A DNA stretch of 64,000 bases, taken from JBEKCB01 sp052139675. Its GTDB lineage: Bacteria > Planctomycetota > Brocadiia > CAIUPP01. The notes below the pieces were generated by a model. It searched no databases. It was not told the DNA's origin and saw only the letters and a program-made list of their open reading frames with translations. Below are positions 42,413-50,086 of this stretch, one piece after another. The position numbers and the translations under genes were made by a program. The DNA lies in NCBI GenBank assembly GCA_052139675.1, contig JBKQWE010000065.1, positions 10,623 through 74,622 on the forward strand. Reading direction: 5' to 3'. How positions within the stretch are numbered: position 1 is the first letter of the stretch; the number at the start of each line of letters is the position of its first letter.

Positions 42413-44518
42413 TCAGCCTCTCAGCGCGGCGCCGAGGGCGACGAGGGACTGAATGCAGGACTGGCGGGCGGCTTCGACCTCGTCGCTGGTCAGCGTGCGG
42501 TCGGCGGCGCGGAAGGTGAGCGAGAAGGCCATGCTCTTCTTCCCGGCGGGGACCTGCTTGCCGCGGAAGATGTCGAAGAACTCGATGCTCTCGAGGATGG
42601 GAATCCGCAGGTCGCGGATGGCGCCCTCGATGCTAGCCCAGGGCACCGCCTCGTCCACGACGACGGCCAGGTCGCGGACGGCGGCCGGCTGCGCGGTCAG
42701 TTTCGAATAGGCGCGGTCGAGCCGGGCGGCGCGGACGAGCAGGTCGAAATCCAATTCCGCCGCGCACGGCGGATGCGCGGCGCCGTATCGCTCGCAGACG
42801 GCGGGGCCGACTTCGCCCATGATCCCGAGCAGAGCGCTATCGAGGAGGACTTTCGCGGCCCGCTTTTCGGCGAAGAACGGGTCGGCTACCGGCTCGAAGG
42901 AGAGCTTCGCGCTCGCGCCGGCCGCCTCCAGGAACGACTCGATGACGCCTTTCAGATGCGAGAGGCCGTCCTCCGCGAGGAGCGCCAGCACGGTCCGCTC
43001 CTCGGGAAGCACGTCGTCCGGCTCGGCCGGGCCTGACGCCCGCGGCGGCTTCGGGAGGAAGACTTTGCCGATCTCGAAGAGCGGCGATTTCGCGACGCCG
43101 TGCGCGAGGTTCGTGCGCTTGACCGCCAGCAGGCCCGGCAGCAGCGATACGCGCAGGCGGTTCTCGTCGCGGCGGATCGTGTTCTGGACCGCGAGCGGTT
43201 CGGCGGTCGTCCAGGGCGAGAGGAGGCGCGCGGAAGGCTCGTCGCAGAAGGAGTTCGTCATCGCCTCGAAGAACCCCTGGCCGGGCAGCATCCGCCGGGC
43301 GAGGTCGGCGAGGCGCTCGCCGCGGCTCACGCGGCCGACCATGACCGGCAGCGTTCCGCTCTCGGGAATCTTGTCATAGCCGTAGATGCGGATGACTTCC
43401 TCGATCAGGTCAATCTCGCGGTACACGTCCACGGCGCGGAAGGCGGGCACCTGCACGGTGACGCGGCCCGCCGCGGCGGGCAAGCCGACGCCTCCGGCGG
43501 GCAAGCCGACGCCTCCGGCGGGCAATGCCGCATCCGTTCCGGGCAGGGGAGCGAAGCCGAGGCGCTCGAGGATGGCCCGCGCGATGTCGGGCGCGACGGC
43601 GGCGCCGAGGACGCGGTTCATCCGCGCGAAGCGCAGCGTGACGGCCTTCGGCCGATAGGGCGCGGCCCACGCGTCGAGCAGACCTTCGGCGGCGGTTCCG
43701 CCGGCGACTTTCTGGATGAGGTGCAGCGCGCGCCGCGAGGCCCATTCGGCCTGCACCGGGTCCACGCCGCGCTCGAAACGGTACGAGGAATCCGAGGCCA
43801 GCGCCAGCGCACGCGAGGTGCGGCGGATCTGCGTGTTCTCGAACTGCGCGCTCTCGAGCAGCACGTTGACCGTGCGGTCGGAGATCTCGGTGTCGAGGCC
43901 GCCCATGATGCCGGCGACGGCGACGGGGCGCTCGGCGTCGGCGATGACGAGCATCGCGGGGTTGAGCTTGCACTGCGCGCCGTCAATCGAGACCATCGTC
44001 TCGCCTTCCGCGGCGCGCCGGACGACGATGCGCCCGCCGCGGAGCTTGTCGAAGTCGAATGCGTGCAGCGGCTGGCCGCACTCGAACATCACGTAGTTCG
44101 TCACGTCCACGACGTTGTTGATGCAGCGCAGGCCGATGGCTTCGAGCCGCCGCCGCAGCCAGTCCGGCGAGGGGCCGATCTTGACGCCGCGCAGCAGCCG
44201 CGCGGTGTACCGCGGACAGAGCGCGGGGTCGAGGACCTGGACCGACGAGGCCGACTCGACTTTCTCTTCGCCGCAGGCGAAGCCGGCTTCCGGAATCCGC
44301 AGCGGCGCGCCGGTCAGCACGGAGACCTCGCGTGCGATGCCGATGATGCCGAGCAGGTCCGGCCGGTTCGAAGTGATCTCGGCCACAAGCAGTGTATCGT
44401 CGCCGAGGCCGTGAATCTCCTCGATCAGCGTGCCGGACATGGTTAACCGACGGGCGAGTTCCTCAGGCGGGCACTCGCACGGGCAGTAGTCGCGAAGCCA
44501 GTTATAGGTTAGTTTCAT
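42413..44518 (-). CDS. pheT: Phenylalanyl-tRNA synthetase beta subunit lacking the EMAP domain
   Basis: Beta chain of the (alpha-beta)2 enzyme charging tRNA-Phe; 701 residues, about 100 fewer than usual. MKLTYNWLRDYCPC at the N-terminus is followed at once by LIEEIHGLGDDTLLVAEITS and NRPDLLGIIGIAREVS, so the tRNA-binding (EMAP/OB) domain normally present at about residues 40-150 is missing. B3/B4 editing, B5 and the C-terminal FDX-ACB anticodon domain (VRDLAVVVDEAVPWASIEGA) remain. A tandem palindrome adds the in-frame PAGGVGLPAGGVGLPAAAG. AAGGAAG precedes the start. Last gene of the translation operon. Confidence 0.95.
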   Translation of the reverse strand: MKLTYNWLRDYCPCECPPEELARRLTMSGTLIEEIHGLGDDTLLVAEITSNRPDLLGIIGIAREVSVLTGAPLRIPEAGFACGEEKVESASSVQVLDPALCPRYTARLLRGVKIGPSPDWLRRRLEAIGLRCINNVVDVTNYVMFECGQPLHAFDFDKLRGGRIVVRRAAEGETMVSIDGAQCKLNPAMLVIADAERPVAVAGIMGGLDTEISDRTVNVLLESAQFENTQIRRTSRALALASDSSYRFERGVDPVQAEWASRRALHLIQKVAGGTAAEGLLDAWAAPYRPKAVTLRFARMNRVLGAAVAPDIARAILERLGFAPLPGTDAALPAGGVGLPAGGVGLPAAAGRVTVQVPAFRAVDVYREIDLIEEVIRIYGYDKIPESGTLPVMVGRVSRGERLADLARRMLPGQGFFEAMTNSFCDEPSARLLSPWTTAEPLAVQNTIRRDENRLRVSLLPGLLAVKRTNLAHGVAKSPLFEIGKVFLPKPPRASGPAEPDDVLPEERTVLALLAEDGLSHLKGVIESFLEAAGASAKLSFEPVADPFFAEKRAAKVLLDSALLGIMGEVGPAVCERYGAAHPPCAAELDFDLLVRAARLDRAYSKLTAQPAAVRDLAVVVDEAVPWASIEGAIRDLRIPILESIEFFDIFRGKQVPAGKKSMAFSLTFRAADRTLTSDEVEAARQSCIQSLVALGAALRG
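43467..43527. repeat. Tandem GGCGGGCAAGC palindromes inside pheT
   Basis: One full palindrome (43467-43485) is followed by two 21-base units CGACGCCTCCGGCGGGCAA(G/T), read in frame on the minus strand as repeated LPAGGVG. Confidence 0.8.
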
Positions 44519-44554
44519 CGAAGAACTTCCTTGCCACGGATTGAACGACAAACG

Positions 44555-44673
44555 TTTTTGCCACGGATTTCACGGATGGCCACGGATTACCGGCGACGAA
44601 CTGAATAGGGTTGAACTGCCTTTATCTTTGCTTTCCGGTAATCCGTGGAAATCCGTGTAATCCGTGGCAAAAA
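44555..44673. repeat. CACGGATT-word hairpin between pheS and pheT
   Basis: Left arm 44555-44593 and right arm 44635-44673 are 39 bases each and complementary at all but about three positions; both are built of (C)CACGGAT(T) words. The whole pheS-pheT gap is essentially this element. Confidence 0.92.
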
Positions 44674-44680
44674 TGCCTTT

Positions 44681-45754
44681 TTAGAATTGCCGCAGAAAAC
44701 GCAGGTCGTTTTCGAGGAACAGACGCATGTCGTCAATACCATACTTCAACATGGCGATGCGCTCGACGCCCATGCCGAAGGCGAAGCCGGTGTAGCGCTC
44801 GGAGTCGTAGCCGACGCATTGGAACACATTCGGGTCCACCATGCCGGCGCCGAGGATCTCGATCCAGCCGCCGCGTTTGCAGATCGGACAGCCCTGGCCG
44901 CCGCAGGCGAAGCAACTGACGTCCATCTCGACGCTCGGCTCCGTGAACGGGAAGAAGTGCGGCCGGAACCGCGTCCGCACCTCAGGCCCGTACAGGCCGC
45001 GCGCGAATTCGTGGAGGACGTATTTCAGGTCGGCCATCGTGACGCCCTCGTCCACGGCGAGCCCCTCGATCTGGTGGAAGAGGTATCCGTGCGTGGCGTC
45101 CACGGTGTCGGGCCGGTAGACGCGGCCGGGCGCGATGATTCGTATCGGCGGGCGCCGCTTCTCCATCACGCGGATCTGCACCGTGCTGGTCTGGCTGCGC
45201 AGCAGGACATCGTCGTGGAGGAAGAACGTGTCGAGGGCATCGCGCGCGGGATGGTCCTTCGGGATATTGAGCGCCTCGAAGTTGTAGTAGTCGCGCTCGA
45301 CCTCGGGGCCGAAGGCGACCTCGAAGCCGAGCCGGATGAGGATGTCCTTGATCGCCTCGACGGTCTGCGTGAGCGGGTGCAGCCGCCCGCGCGGCGGCCG
45401 GCGGCCGGGGAGCGAGAAGTCGAAGCCGGGTTTCTCGGCCGCCGGCGCGGCGGCGAGTGCGTCCTCGCGGACGCCCAGGGCGCTCTCCAGGCTGCTGCGC
45501 GTCTCGTTGAAGGCGCGGCCGAGCTCTCGGCGTTCAATCGGGTCCGCGCGGCCCATGGCCGACGAGATATCGCGCATCGCGCCGCTGCGGCCGAGCAGCC
45601 GGACGCGCAGCTTGCCGACCTCGTCGAGCGAAAGCGCCGCAGCGATTTCCTTAAGCCACTGCTGCTGAAGCTCCTGCAGGCGCCGGGCCGTCAGGGGCGG
45701 CGGCGCGGGCGACTGCCCGGGGGCATCGGCCGTCGGCGGTTGAGCGTTGTCCAT
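44681..45754 (-). CDS. pheS: Phenylalanyl-tRNA synthetase alpha subunit
   Basis: Catalytic alpha chain, 357 residues. An N-terminal coiled coil is followed by class II motif 2 (RVYRPDTVDATHGYLFHQIE) and motif 3 (GMGVERIAMLKYGI). A zinc-like cluster CFACGGQGCPIC lies in the PheS insertion, as in many bacteria. A Pro/Ala-rich N-terminal extension (MDNAQPPTADAPGQSPAPP) precedes the coiled coil. Part of the thrS-infC-rpmI-rplT-pheST cluster. Confidence 0.96.
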   Translation of the reverse strand: MDNAQPPTADAPGQSPAPPPLTARRLQELQQQWLKEIAAALSLDEVGKLRVRLLGRSGAMRDISSAMGRADPIERRELGRAFNETRSSLESALGVREDALAAAPAAEKPGFDFSLPGRRPPRGRLHPLTQTVEAIKDILIRLGFEVAFGPEVERDYYNFEALNIPKDHPARDALDTFFLHDDVLLRSQTSTVQIRVMEKRRPPIRIIAPGRVYRPDTVDATHGYLFHQIEGLAVDEGVTMADLKYVLHEFARGLYGPEVRTRFRPHFFPFTEPSVEMDVSCFACGGQGCPICKRGGWIEILGAGMVDPNVFQCVGYDSERYTGFAFGMGVERIAMLKYGIDDMRLFLENDLRFLRQF

Positions 45755-45793
45755 CGGCGATCACGCCTCAGAGATTTTATGCAATCGCGCGGC

Positions 45794-46150
45794 TCAGGCC
45801 AGCGCGGCTTTGGCCCTGGCGACGACCTGGTCGAAACCGGCGGGATCGCTGCCGGCGATCTCGGCGAGGAGCTTGCGGTCAATCGTGATCTTGGCTTTCT
45901 TGAGCCCTTCGATGAACCGGCTGTACGTCAGCCCGCGTTCGCGGACGGCGGCGTTGAGGCGGACGATCCAGAGCGCGCGGAAGTTGCGCTTGCGCTGCTT
46001 GCGGTCGCGGGTGGAGTAGCGCATCGCTCGCGCGACGGTCTCTTTGGCCGTGCGCAGCAGCTTGCGACGCCCGCCGAAATATCCTTCCGCGGCCTTGAAG
46101 ATGCGCTTGCGCTGCCGGCGCGAGGCGGCGCCCTTGGTAGCTCTCGGCAT
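45794..46150 (-). CDS. rplT: Ribosomal protein L20
   Basis: 118-residue large-subunit protein that begins MPRATKGAASRRQRKRIFKA; the usual GYFGGRRKLLRTAKETVARA segment follows. AAGGAGCC precedes the ATG at 46150. In E. coli L20 represses this operon; the long hairpin between rpmI and rplT here is of unknown consequence. Confidence 0.97.
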   Translation of the reverse strand: MPRATKGAASRRQRKRIFKAAEGYFGGRRKLLRTAKETVARAMRYSTRDRKQRKRNFRALWIVRLNAAVRERGLTYSRFIEGLKKAKITIDRKLLAEIAGSDPAGFDQVVARAKAALA

Positions 46151-46176
46151 GAATGGCTCCTTCGTAAAAAATCTTT

Positions 46177-46260
46177 TTGACCGCGAAAGCGCGAAAGCGC
46201 GAAAAACGGCAAAAGGTAAATTCAACTAATTCTTTCGCTTTTTCGCGCTTTCGCGGTCAA
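46177..46260. repeat. GCGCGAAA-word hairpin between rpmI and rplT
   Basis: Left arm (46177-46204) and right arm (46233-46260) are 28 bases, largely complementary, built of GCGAAAGC words. A third, more degenerate copy follows at about 46272-46296. Confidence 0.85.
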
Positions 46261-46293
46261 CCCAAATTGCTTTCCCGTTTCGCGCTCTCGCGG

Positions 46294-46491
46294 TCACTCG
46301 AGGGTGAGCATCCGGCGAATCGTCTTCATGTTCGTCTTGTCGATCTGAACGGTCCGCCCCAGCCGGCGGCGGCGGGCGCTGTTCTTGGAGGCCATGAGGT
46401 GGCCCTTGTTGGCCTGCCGGCGGATGATCTTGCCGGTGGCGGTCACCTTGACGCGCTTGAGCAATCCTTTATGCGGCTTGAGCTTGGGCAT
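46294..46491 (-). CDS. rpmI: Ribosomal protein L35
   Basis: 65-residue basic large-subunit protein: MPKLKPHKGLLKRVKVTATG, then KIIRRQANKGHL, a canonical L35. It sits between infC and rplT in the conserved order. Confidence 0.97.
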   Translation of the reverse strand: MPKLKPHKGLLKRVKVTATGKIIRRQANKGHLMASKNSARRRRLGRTVQIDKTNMKTIRRMLTLE

Positions 46492-46512
46492 TGGGCAGTC
46501 CTTACTTTAAAA

Positions 46513-46605
46513 TTGACGATGGACGATGGACGATAGACCGCGGACGAGGGATGGACGATATACTGACGAGCCGGACCATCGTCCCTCGTCCCTCGTCTAT
46601 CATCG
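46513..46605. repeat. GGACGATGG-word inverted repeat between infC and rpmI
   Basis: Left array GACGATGGACGATGGACGAT and relatives (46513-46560) faces CCATCGTCCCTCGTCC words (46571-46605). Same word family as 14754-14789. Confidence 0.8.
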
Positions 46606-46610
46606 CGCCG

Positions 46611-47114
46611 CTACTTCTTGACGAGCACCACGCCGATCCGGCGGCCTTCCATCGCGGGCGAGCGCTCGGGCTTGGCGATGTCCTTCAGTTCGGCGACGAA
46701 CCGCTCGAGCACGGCCATGCCCAGCTCGGAATGCGCCATTTCGCGGCCGCGGAAGAAGACGTTGACGATCACGCGGTCGCCTCGCTCGATGAAGCCGCGG
46801 GCCTGTTTCACGCGCACGAGCAGGTCGTGCTCTTCGGTCTTGGGCCGCAGGCGCAACTCCTTGATCTGCGGCGCGTGATGGTGATGCACCTGCTGGCGCT
46901 TTCTCTGCTCGTATTTGTACTTGCCGTAATCAATGATCTTGGCCACCGGCGGGTCCGCCTCCGGCGATACGAGCACCAGGTCCAGCCCGGCCTCTTCGGA
47001 GAGCCGGCGCGCTTCCTCGATCGGCTGAATGCCCAACTGCTCGCCGGCCTCGCCGATCAGCCGCACTTGCGGCACAACAATCCGTTCGTTGATTCTAAGT
47101 TCTTTGGTGGCCAC
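46611..47114 (-). CDS. infC: Translation initiation factor IF-3
   Basis: 167 residues. The N-domain reads LRINERIVVPQVRLIGEAGE, followed by the linker and C-domain (KIIDYGKYKYEQRKRQQ, IKELRLRPKTEEHDLLVRVK). The start is GTG with GAGGGAGG immediately upstream, not the AUU start familiar from E. coli, so classic IF-3 autoregulation through an unusual start codon is not evident. Confidence 0.96.
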   Translation of the reverse strand: MATKELRINERIVVPQVRLIGEAGEQLGIQPIEEARRLSEEAGLDLVLVSPEADPPVAKIIDYGKYKYEQRKRQQVHHHHAPQIKELRLRPKTEEHDLLVRVKQARGFIERGDRVIVNVFFRGREMAHSELGMAVLERFVAELKDIAKPERSPAMEGRRIGVVLVKK

Positions 47115-47165
47115 AAACCTCCCTCTTTGCTAAAAATCGGACTCACCTGAAAAACGGCCCAGTTC

Positions 47166-49160
47166 CTATGTCTTTTCCTCGACTTCCTTCCTCAGACGCT
47201 CAACAAACTGTTCAACGGTCACCACGCTCTGCGAGCCGGTCTTGCGGTCGCGCACGGAGACCGTATTGGCCGCGGCCTCTTTCGCGCCGACGACGGCCAT
47301 GAACGGGACTTTGTCCATGGTGGCCTGGCGGATCTTCGCGCCGATCTTCTCGTTGGCGGAATTGATCTCGGCCCGGAAGCCGGCCGCGCGCAGTCGGACG
47401 AGCACGTTGCCGGCGTAGTCGGCCTGCGCCTCGCCGATGGGCAGCACGCGCACCTGCTCCGGCGCGAGCCACAGCGGAAACGCGCCGGCGTAGTGCTCGA
47501 TCAGGATGCCGACGAACCGCTCGAACGCGCCCAGCGGCGCGCGATGCACCATCACCGGCCGGTGCGCCGCGTTGTCCGCGCCGATGTATTCCAGGCCGAA
47601 CCGCTCCGGCAGGTTATAATCCACCTGCACGGTCCCGAGCTGCCATTCGCGCCCGATGCAGTCGCGGACGATGAAGTCAATCTTCGGCCCGTAGAAGGCC
47701 GCCTCGCCGACGGCCTCGACGACGTTCATCTCGAGCCGCTTCACGATGTGCCGCAGGTTCTCCTCCGCCTTCGCCCAGTTCTCCGGCGAGCCGACGTACT
47801 TGTCCGACTTCGGGTCGCGCAGGCTGACGCGCACGACGACGTCGGTCAGGCCGAGCGTCGTCAGCATCAGCTTGGTCAGCTCGACGCACGAGGCGATTTC
47901 GCCCTCGAGCTGGTCGGGCGTGCAGAACAGGTGCGCGTCGTCCTGCGTGAAGCCGCGGACGCGGATCATCCCGTTGAGTTCGCCGGACTGCTCGAAGCGG
48001 TACACCGTGCCGAACTCCGCCAGCCGCAGCGGCAGATCGCGGTAGCTGTGCGGGGTCGCCTGGTAAATCTGGATGTGGTGCGGGCAGTTCATCGGCTTGA
48101 GCAGGTAGCCGTCCACCTCGCCCTTCTCCATCCGGTTGCAGAGCGTCGCGCAGGAACAGTCCTCTTTGGAGAGCAGCTCGAGCGTCTCGCGCTCGACGAT
48201 GGGCGGATACTGCGAGTCCTGGTAATACGGGTAATGCCCGCTGGTGCGGTAGAGGCCGAGCTTGCCGATGTGCGGGGTGTAGACGTTCTGATAGCCGCGC
48301 TTGCGCAGCTCGGTGCGGATCCAGTTCTCCAGCTCGCCGCGGATCACGGCGCCCTTGGGCATCCAGAGCACCAGGCCCGGGCCGACGACGTCGCTGATAT
48401 GGAACAGCTCCAACTGCTTGCCGAGGACGCGGTGGTCGCGCTTGCGCGCCTCCTCGAGCTGCTTCAGGTAGTCGTCGAGCGCCTGCGGAGTCCAGAACGC
48501 GGTGCCGTAGATGCGCTGGAGCATCGCGTTGCGTTCGTCACCGCGCCAGTAGGCGCCGGCCACGTTGAGCAGCTTGAAGGCGTTGCCGCAGACGCCCGTG
48601 CTCGGCAGGTGCGGGCCGGCGCAGACGTCGGTGAACGAGCCGCTCGAGTAGAAGCTGACGCGGTCCTCCTCGAAGCCCTCGATCAGTTCGGTCTTGTACG
48701 GCTGGCCTGCGGACTCCATCTTCCAGTGCGCCTCTGCGCGCGGGAGTTCGGAGCGCTTGAACGGCGCATTCTCCGCGACAACGCGCGTCATCTCCGCCTC
48801 GATCCGTGCGAGGTCCTCGGGCGTGAATTTATGCTCAAGGCCGAAATCGTAGTAGAAGCCGCTCTCGATCGCCGGCCCGATCGCCAGCTTGACGCCGGGG
48901 AACAGCCGCTCGACGGCGGCGGCCATGACGTGCGAGAGGCTGTGCCGGAGCACTTCGAGGGATTCCGGCGATTCGCGGGTGATCGGCGTGATCACCGCGC
49001 CGGCCGGCACGGCCGAGGAAAGGTCGCCGACCTTGCCGTTGACCAGCGCGGCCACGGCCTTGGAGGCCAGTTCGGGTGCGGCGGACTGAATCACCTGGGC
49101 GACGGTCTCGCCGTCCGGCGCGGGCCGGCGGCTGCCGTCTGCAAGAACGAGTGTGGACAT
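47166..49160 (-). CDS. thrS: Threonyl-tRNA synthetase
   Basis: 664 residues: TGS domain (residues 1-60), editing domain (HxxxH-type EVLRHSLSHVMAAAV and later CAGPHL), class II core with LKPMNCPHHIQIY (zinc cysteine), and anticodon-binding domain (VRVLPIGEAQADYA). An insertion rich in cysteine (KEDCSCATLCNRMEKGEVDG) precedes the zinc motif. First gene of the translation operon. Confidence 0.97.
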   Translation of the reverse strand: MSTLVLADGSRRPAPDGETVAQVIQSAAPELASKAVAALVNGKVGDLSSAVPAGAVITPITRESPESLEVLRHSLSHVMAAAVERLFPGVKLAIGPAIESGFYYDFGLEHKFTPEDLARIEAEMTRVVAENAPFKRSELPRAEAHWKMESAGQPYKTELIEGFEEDRVSFYSSGSFTDVCAGPHLPSTGVCGNAFKLLNVAGAYWRGDERNAMLQRIYGTAFWTPQALDDYLKQLEEARKRDHRVLGKQLELFHISDVVGPGLVLWMPKGAVIRGELENWIRTELRKRGYQNVYTPHIGKLGLYRTSGHYPYYQDSQYPPIVERETLELLSKEDCSCATLCNRMEKGEVDGYLLKPMNCPHHIQIYQATPHSYRDLPLRLAEFGTVYRFEQSGELNGMIRVRGFTQDDAHLFCTPDQLEGEIASCVELTKLMLTTLGLTDVVVRVSLRDPKSDKYVGSPENWAKAEENLRHIVKRLEMNVVEAVGEAAFYGPKIDFIVRDCIGREWQLGTVQVDYNLPERFGLEYIGADNAAHRPVMVHRAPLGAFERFVGILIEHYAGAFPLWLAPEQVRVLPIGEAQADYAGNVLVRLRAAGFRAEINSANEKIGAKIRQATMDKVPFMAVVGAKEAAANTVSVRDRKTGSQSVVTVEQFVERLRKEVEEKT

Positions 49161-49247
49161 CCGTTTCCCTAGTTTCCAGGAAATGCCCTGGATTCATGCC
49201 GCCTGCGGGACAGGGAAACCCCTTTGGCAGCGAAAGCAACAACATCT

Positions 49248-49335
49248 TTCACCACGACGACTCTACGAGCACGACGTACGAATTTTCTATCCAAGACGGC
49301 GCCGTACGTGGTGCTCGTTGTGTCGTCGTGGTGAA
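49248..49335. repeat. CACGACGA-word hairpin upstream of thrS
   Basis: Left arm about 49248-49280 (TTCACCACGACGAC and following) and right arm about 49304-49335 (ending GTCGTCGTGGTGAA) are largely complementary. It lies between tRNA-Val and thrS. Confidence 0.85.
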
Positions 49336-49348
49336 CAGCTTCTCGTCA

Positions 49349-49425
49349 TGGTGGGCGATACTGGGCTCGAACCAGTGACCTCCAGCTTGTCGAGCTGGCG
49401 CTCTAGCCAACTGAGCTAATCGCCC
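49349..49425 (-). tRNA. tRNA-Val (anticodon GAC)
   Basis: The minus strand folds into a full cloverleaf: acceptor GGGCGAT/ATCGCCC, D-arm with AGCTCAGTTGG, anticodon stem CCAGC/GCTGG, T-arm CTGGTTCGAGCCCAG, and an encoded CCA. The anticodon loop is TCGACAA, so the anticodon is GAC (Val). Position 33 is C, not the usual U. It lies upstream of thrS on the same strand. Confidence 0.88.
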
Positions 49426-49489
49426 GGCTAAATTCCTATCGTGGAATCTTAGCAAACCGGGCGATAACAGTCAACGGGCGCGGAGCAGC

Positions 49490-49645
49490 CCTCGTCCTCG
49501 CCCTCGTCGTCGTCCTCCTCTTCGAACGTGCTTTTCGGGCGCACCAGGGCGACTTTGCTTCCGTCTCAGCCTTGACCGACGGGCCTTGGCAGATTATGTT
49601 AGCCTGCCTGCGGATGGTCGAATCGAGTCGAGGACGAGGACGATA
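49490..49645. repeat. GAGGAC-word inverted repeat bracketing a promoter
   Basis: Left arm of CGTCCT words (about 49490-49527) and right arm GAGGACGAGGACGAT (about 49625-49645), with a 97-base centre that contains a promoter. Same word family as around cusA. Confidence 0.75.
49572..49600 (+). promoter_or_regulatory. Sigma-70 promoter of the AsnC-type gene
   Basis: TTGACC (49572-49577), 17 bases, TATGTT (49595-49600). The right repeat arm would be in the transcript leader just before the ribosome-binding site. Confidence 0.6.
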
Positions 49646-49665
49646 TCTAAGCGGAGGATCTGACC

Positions 49666-49944
49666 ATGGTGACGGCATTCGTGCTGATCTCGGCCAAGCG
49701 CGACTTGATCCCGGAGACGGCGCAGGCGCTGAGCGCGCTGGAGGGCGTCGCGGAGGTGTACTCGGTCGCCGGCCCGTTCGACATCGTGGCGGTGATCCGC
49801 GTCCGCACGAACGAGGAACTGGCCGACCTCGTCACCGGACACCTGCTCAAGCTCAAGGGAATCGAGCGGTCCGAGACGCTGATCGCGTTCCGCGCCTTCT
49901 CGAAATTCGACCTGGAGCGGATGTTCTCGATCGGGATGGAGTAA
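49666..49944 (+). CDS. Stand-alone Lrp/AsnC ligand-binding (RAM) domain protein
   Basis: A 92-residue protein corresponding to only the C-terminal effector-binding domain of Lrp/AsnC regulators: AFVLISAKRDLIPETAQALS, VYSVAGPFDIVAVIRV, and RSETLIAFRAF. There is no helix-turn-helix, so it is a SraB/SMARC-type small ligand-binding protein that may form oligomers with an amino acid. GGAGG precedes the ATG. It has its own promoter and is followed by a hairpin. Confidence 0.9.
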   Translation: MVTAFVLISAKRDLIPETAQALSALEGVAEVYSVAGPFDIVAVIRVRTNEELADLVTGHLLKLKGIERSETLIAFRAFSKFDLERMFSIGME

Positions 49945-49954
49945 GTGCCGCATT

Positions 49955-49978
49955 TCAGAAGTCCGTTTGGACTTCTGA
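49955..49978. terminator. Perfect hairpin after the AsnC-type gene (possible terminator)
   Basis: A 10-base stem TCAGAAGTCC / GGACTTCTGA with GTTT loop. There is no T run, so termination, if any, would be weak or factor-assisted. Confidence 0.5.
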
Positions 49979-49998
49979 GATGATGTGCTAAGCGGCGG

Positions 49999-50028
49999 TT
50001 GCGGGACCGGGCCGGATCGTCGTACAAT
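49999..50028 (+). promoter_or_regulatory. Promoter of the nfnAB-type pair
   Basis: TTGCGG (49999-50004), 18 bases, TACAAT (50023-50028). The position of this -10 box argues against the ATG at 50027 as the protein start. Confidence 0.6.
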
Positions 50029-50086
50029 GAGCAGGTTGCAGACGCGGCATTCCCGTCGTGCCCAGCCTCCGGAGGCCAGTCGCAAA

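Noticed and set aside
43100..44446. Plus-strand ORF opposite pheT
   Set aside because: Composition typical of antisense GC-rich shadow; no domain.
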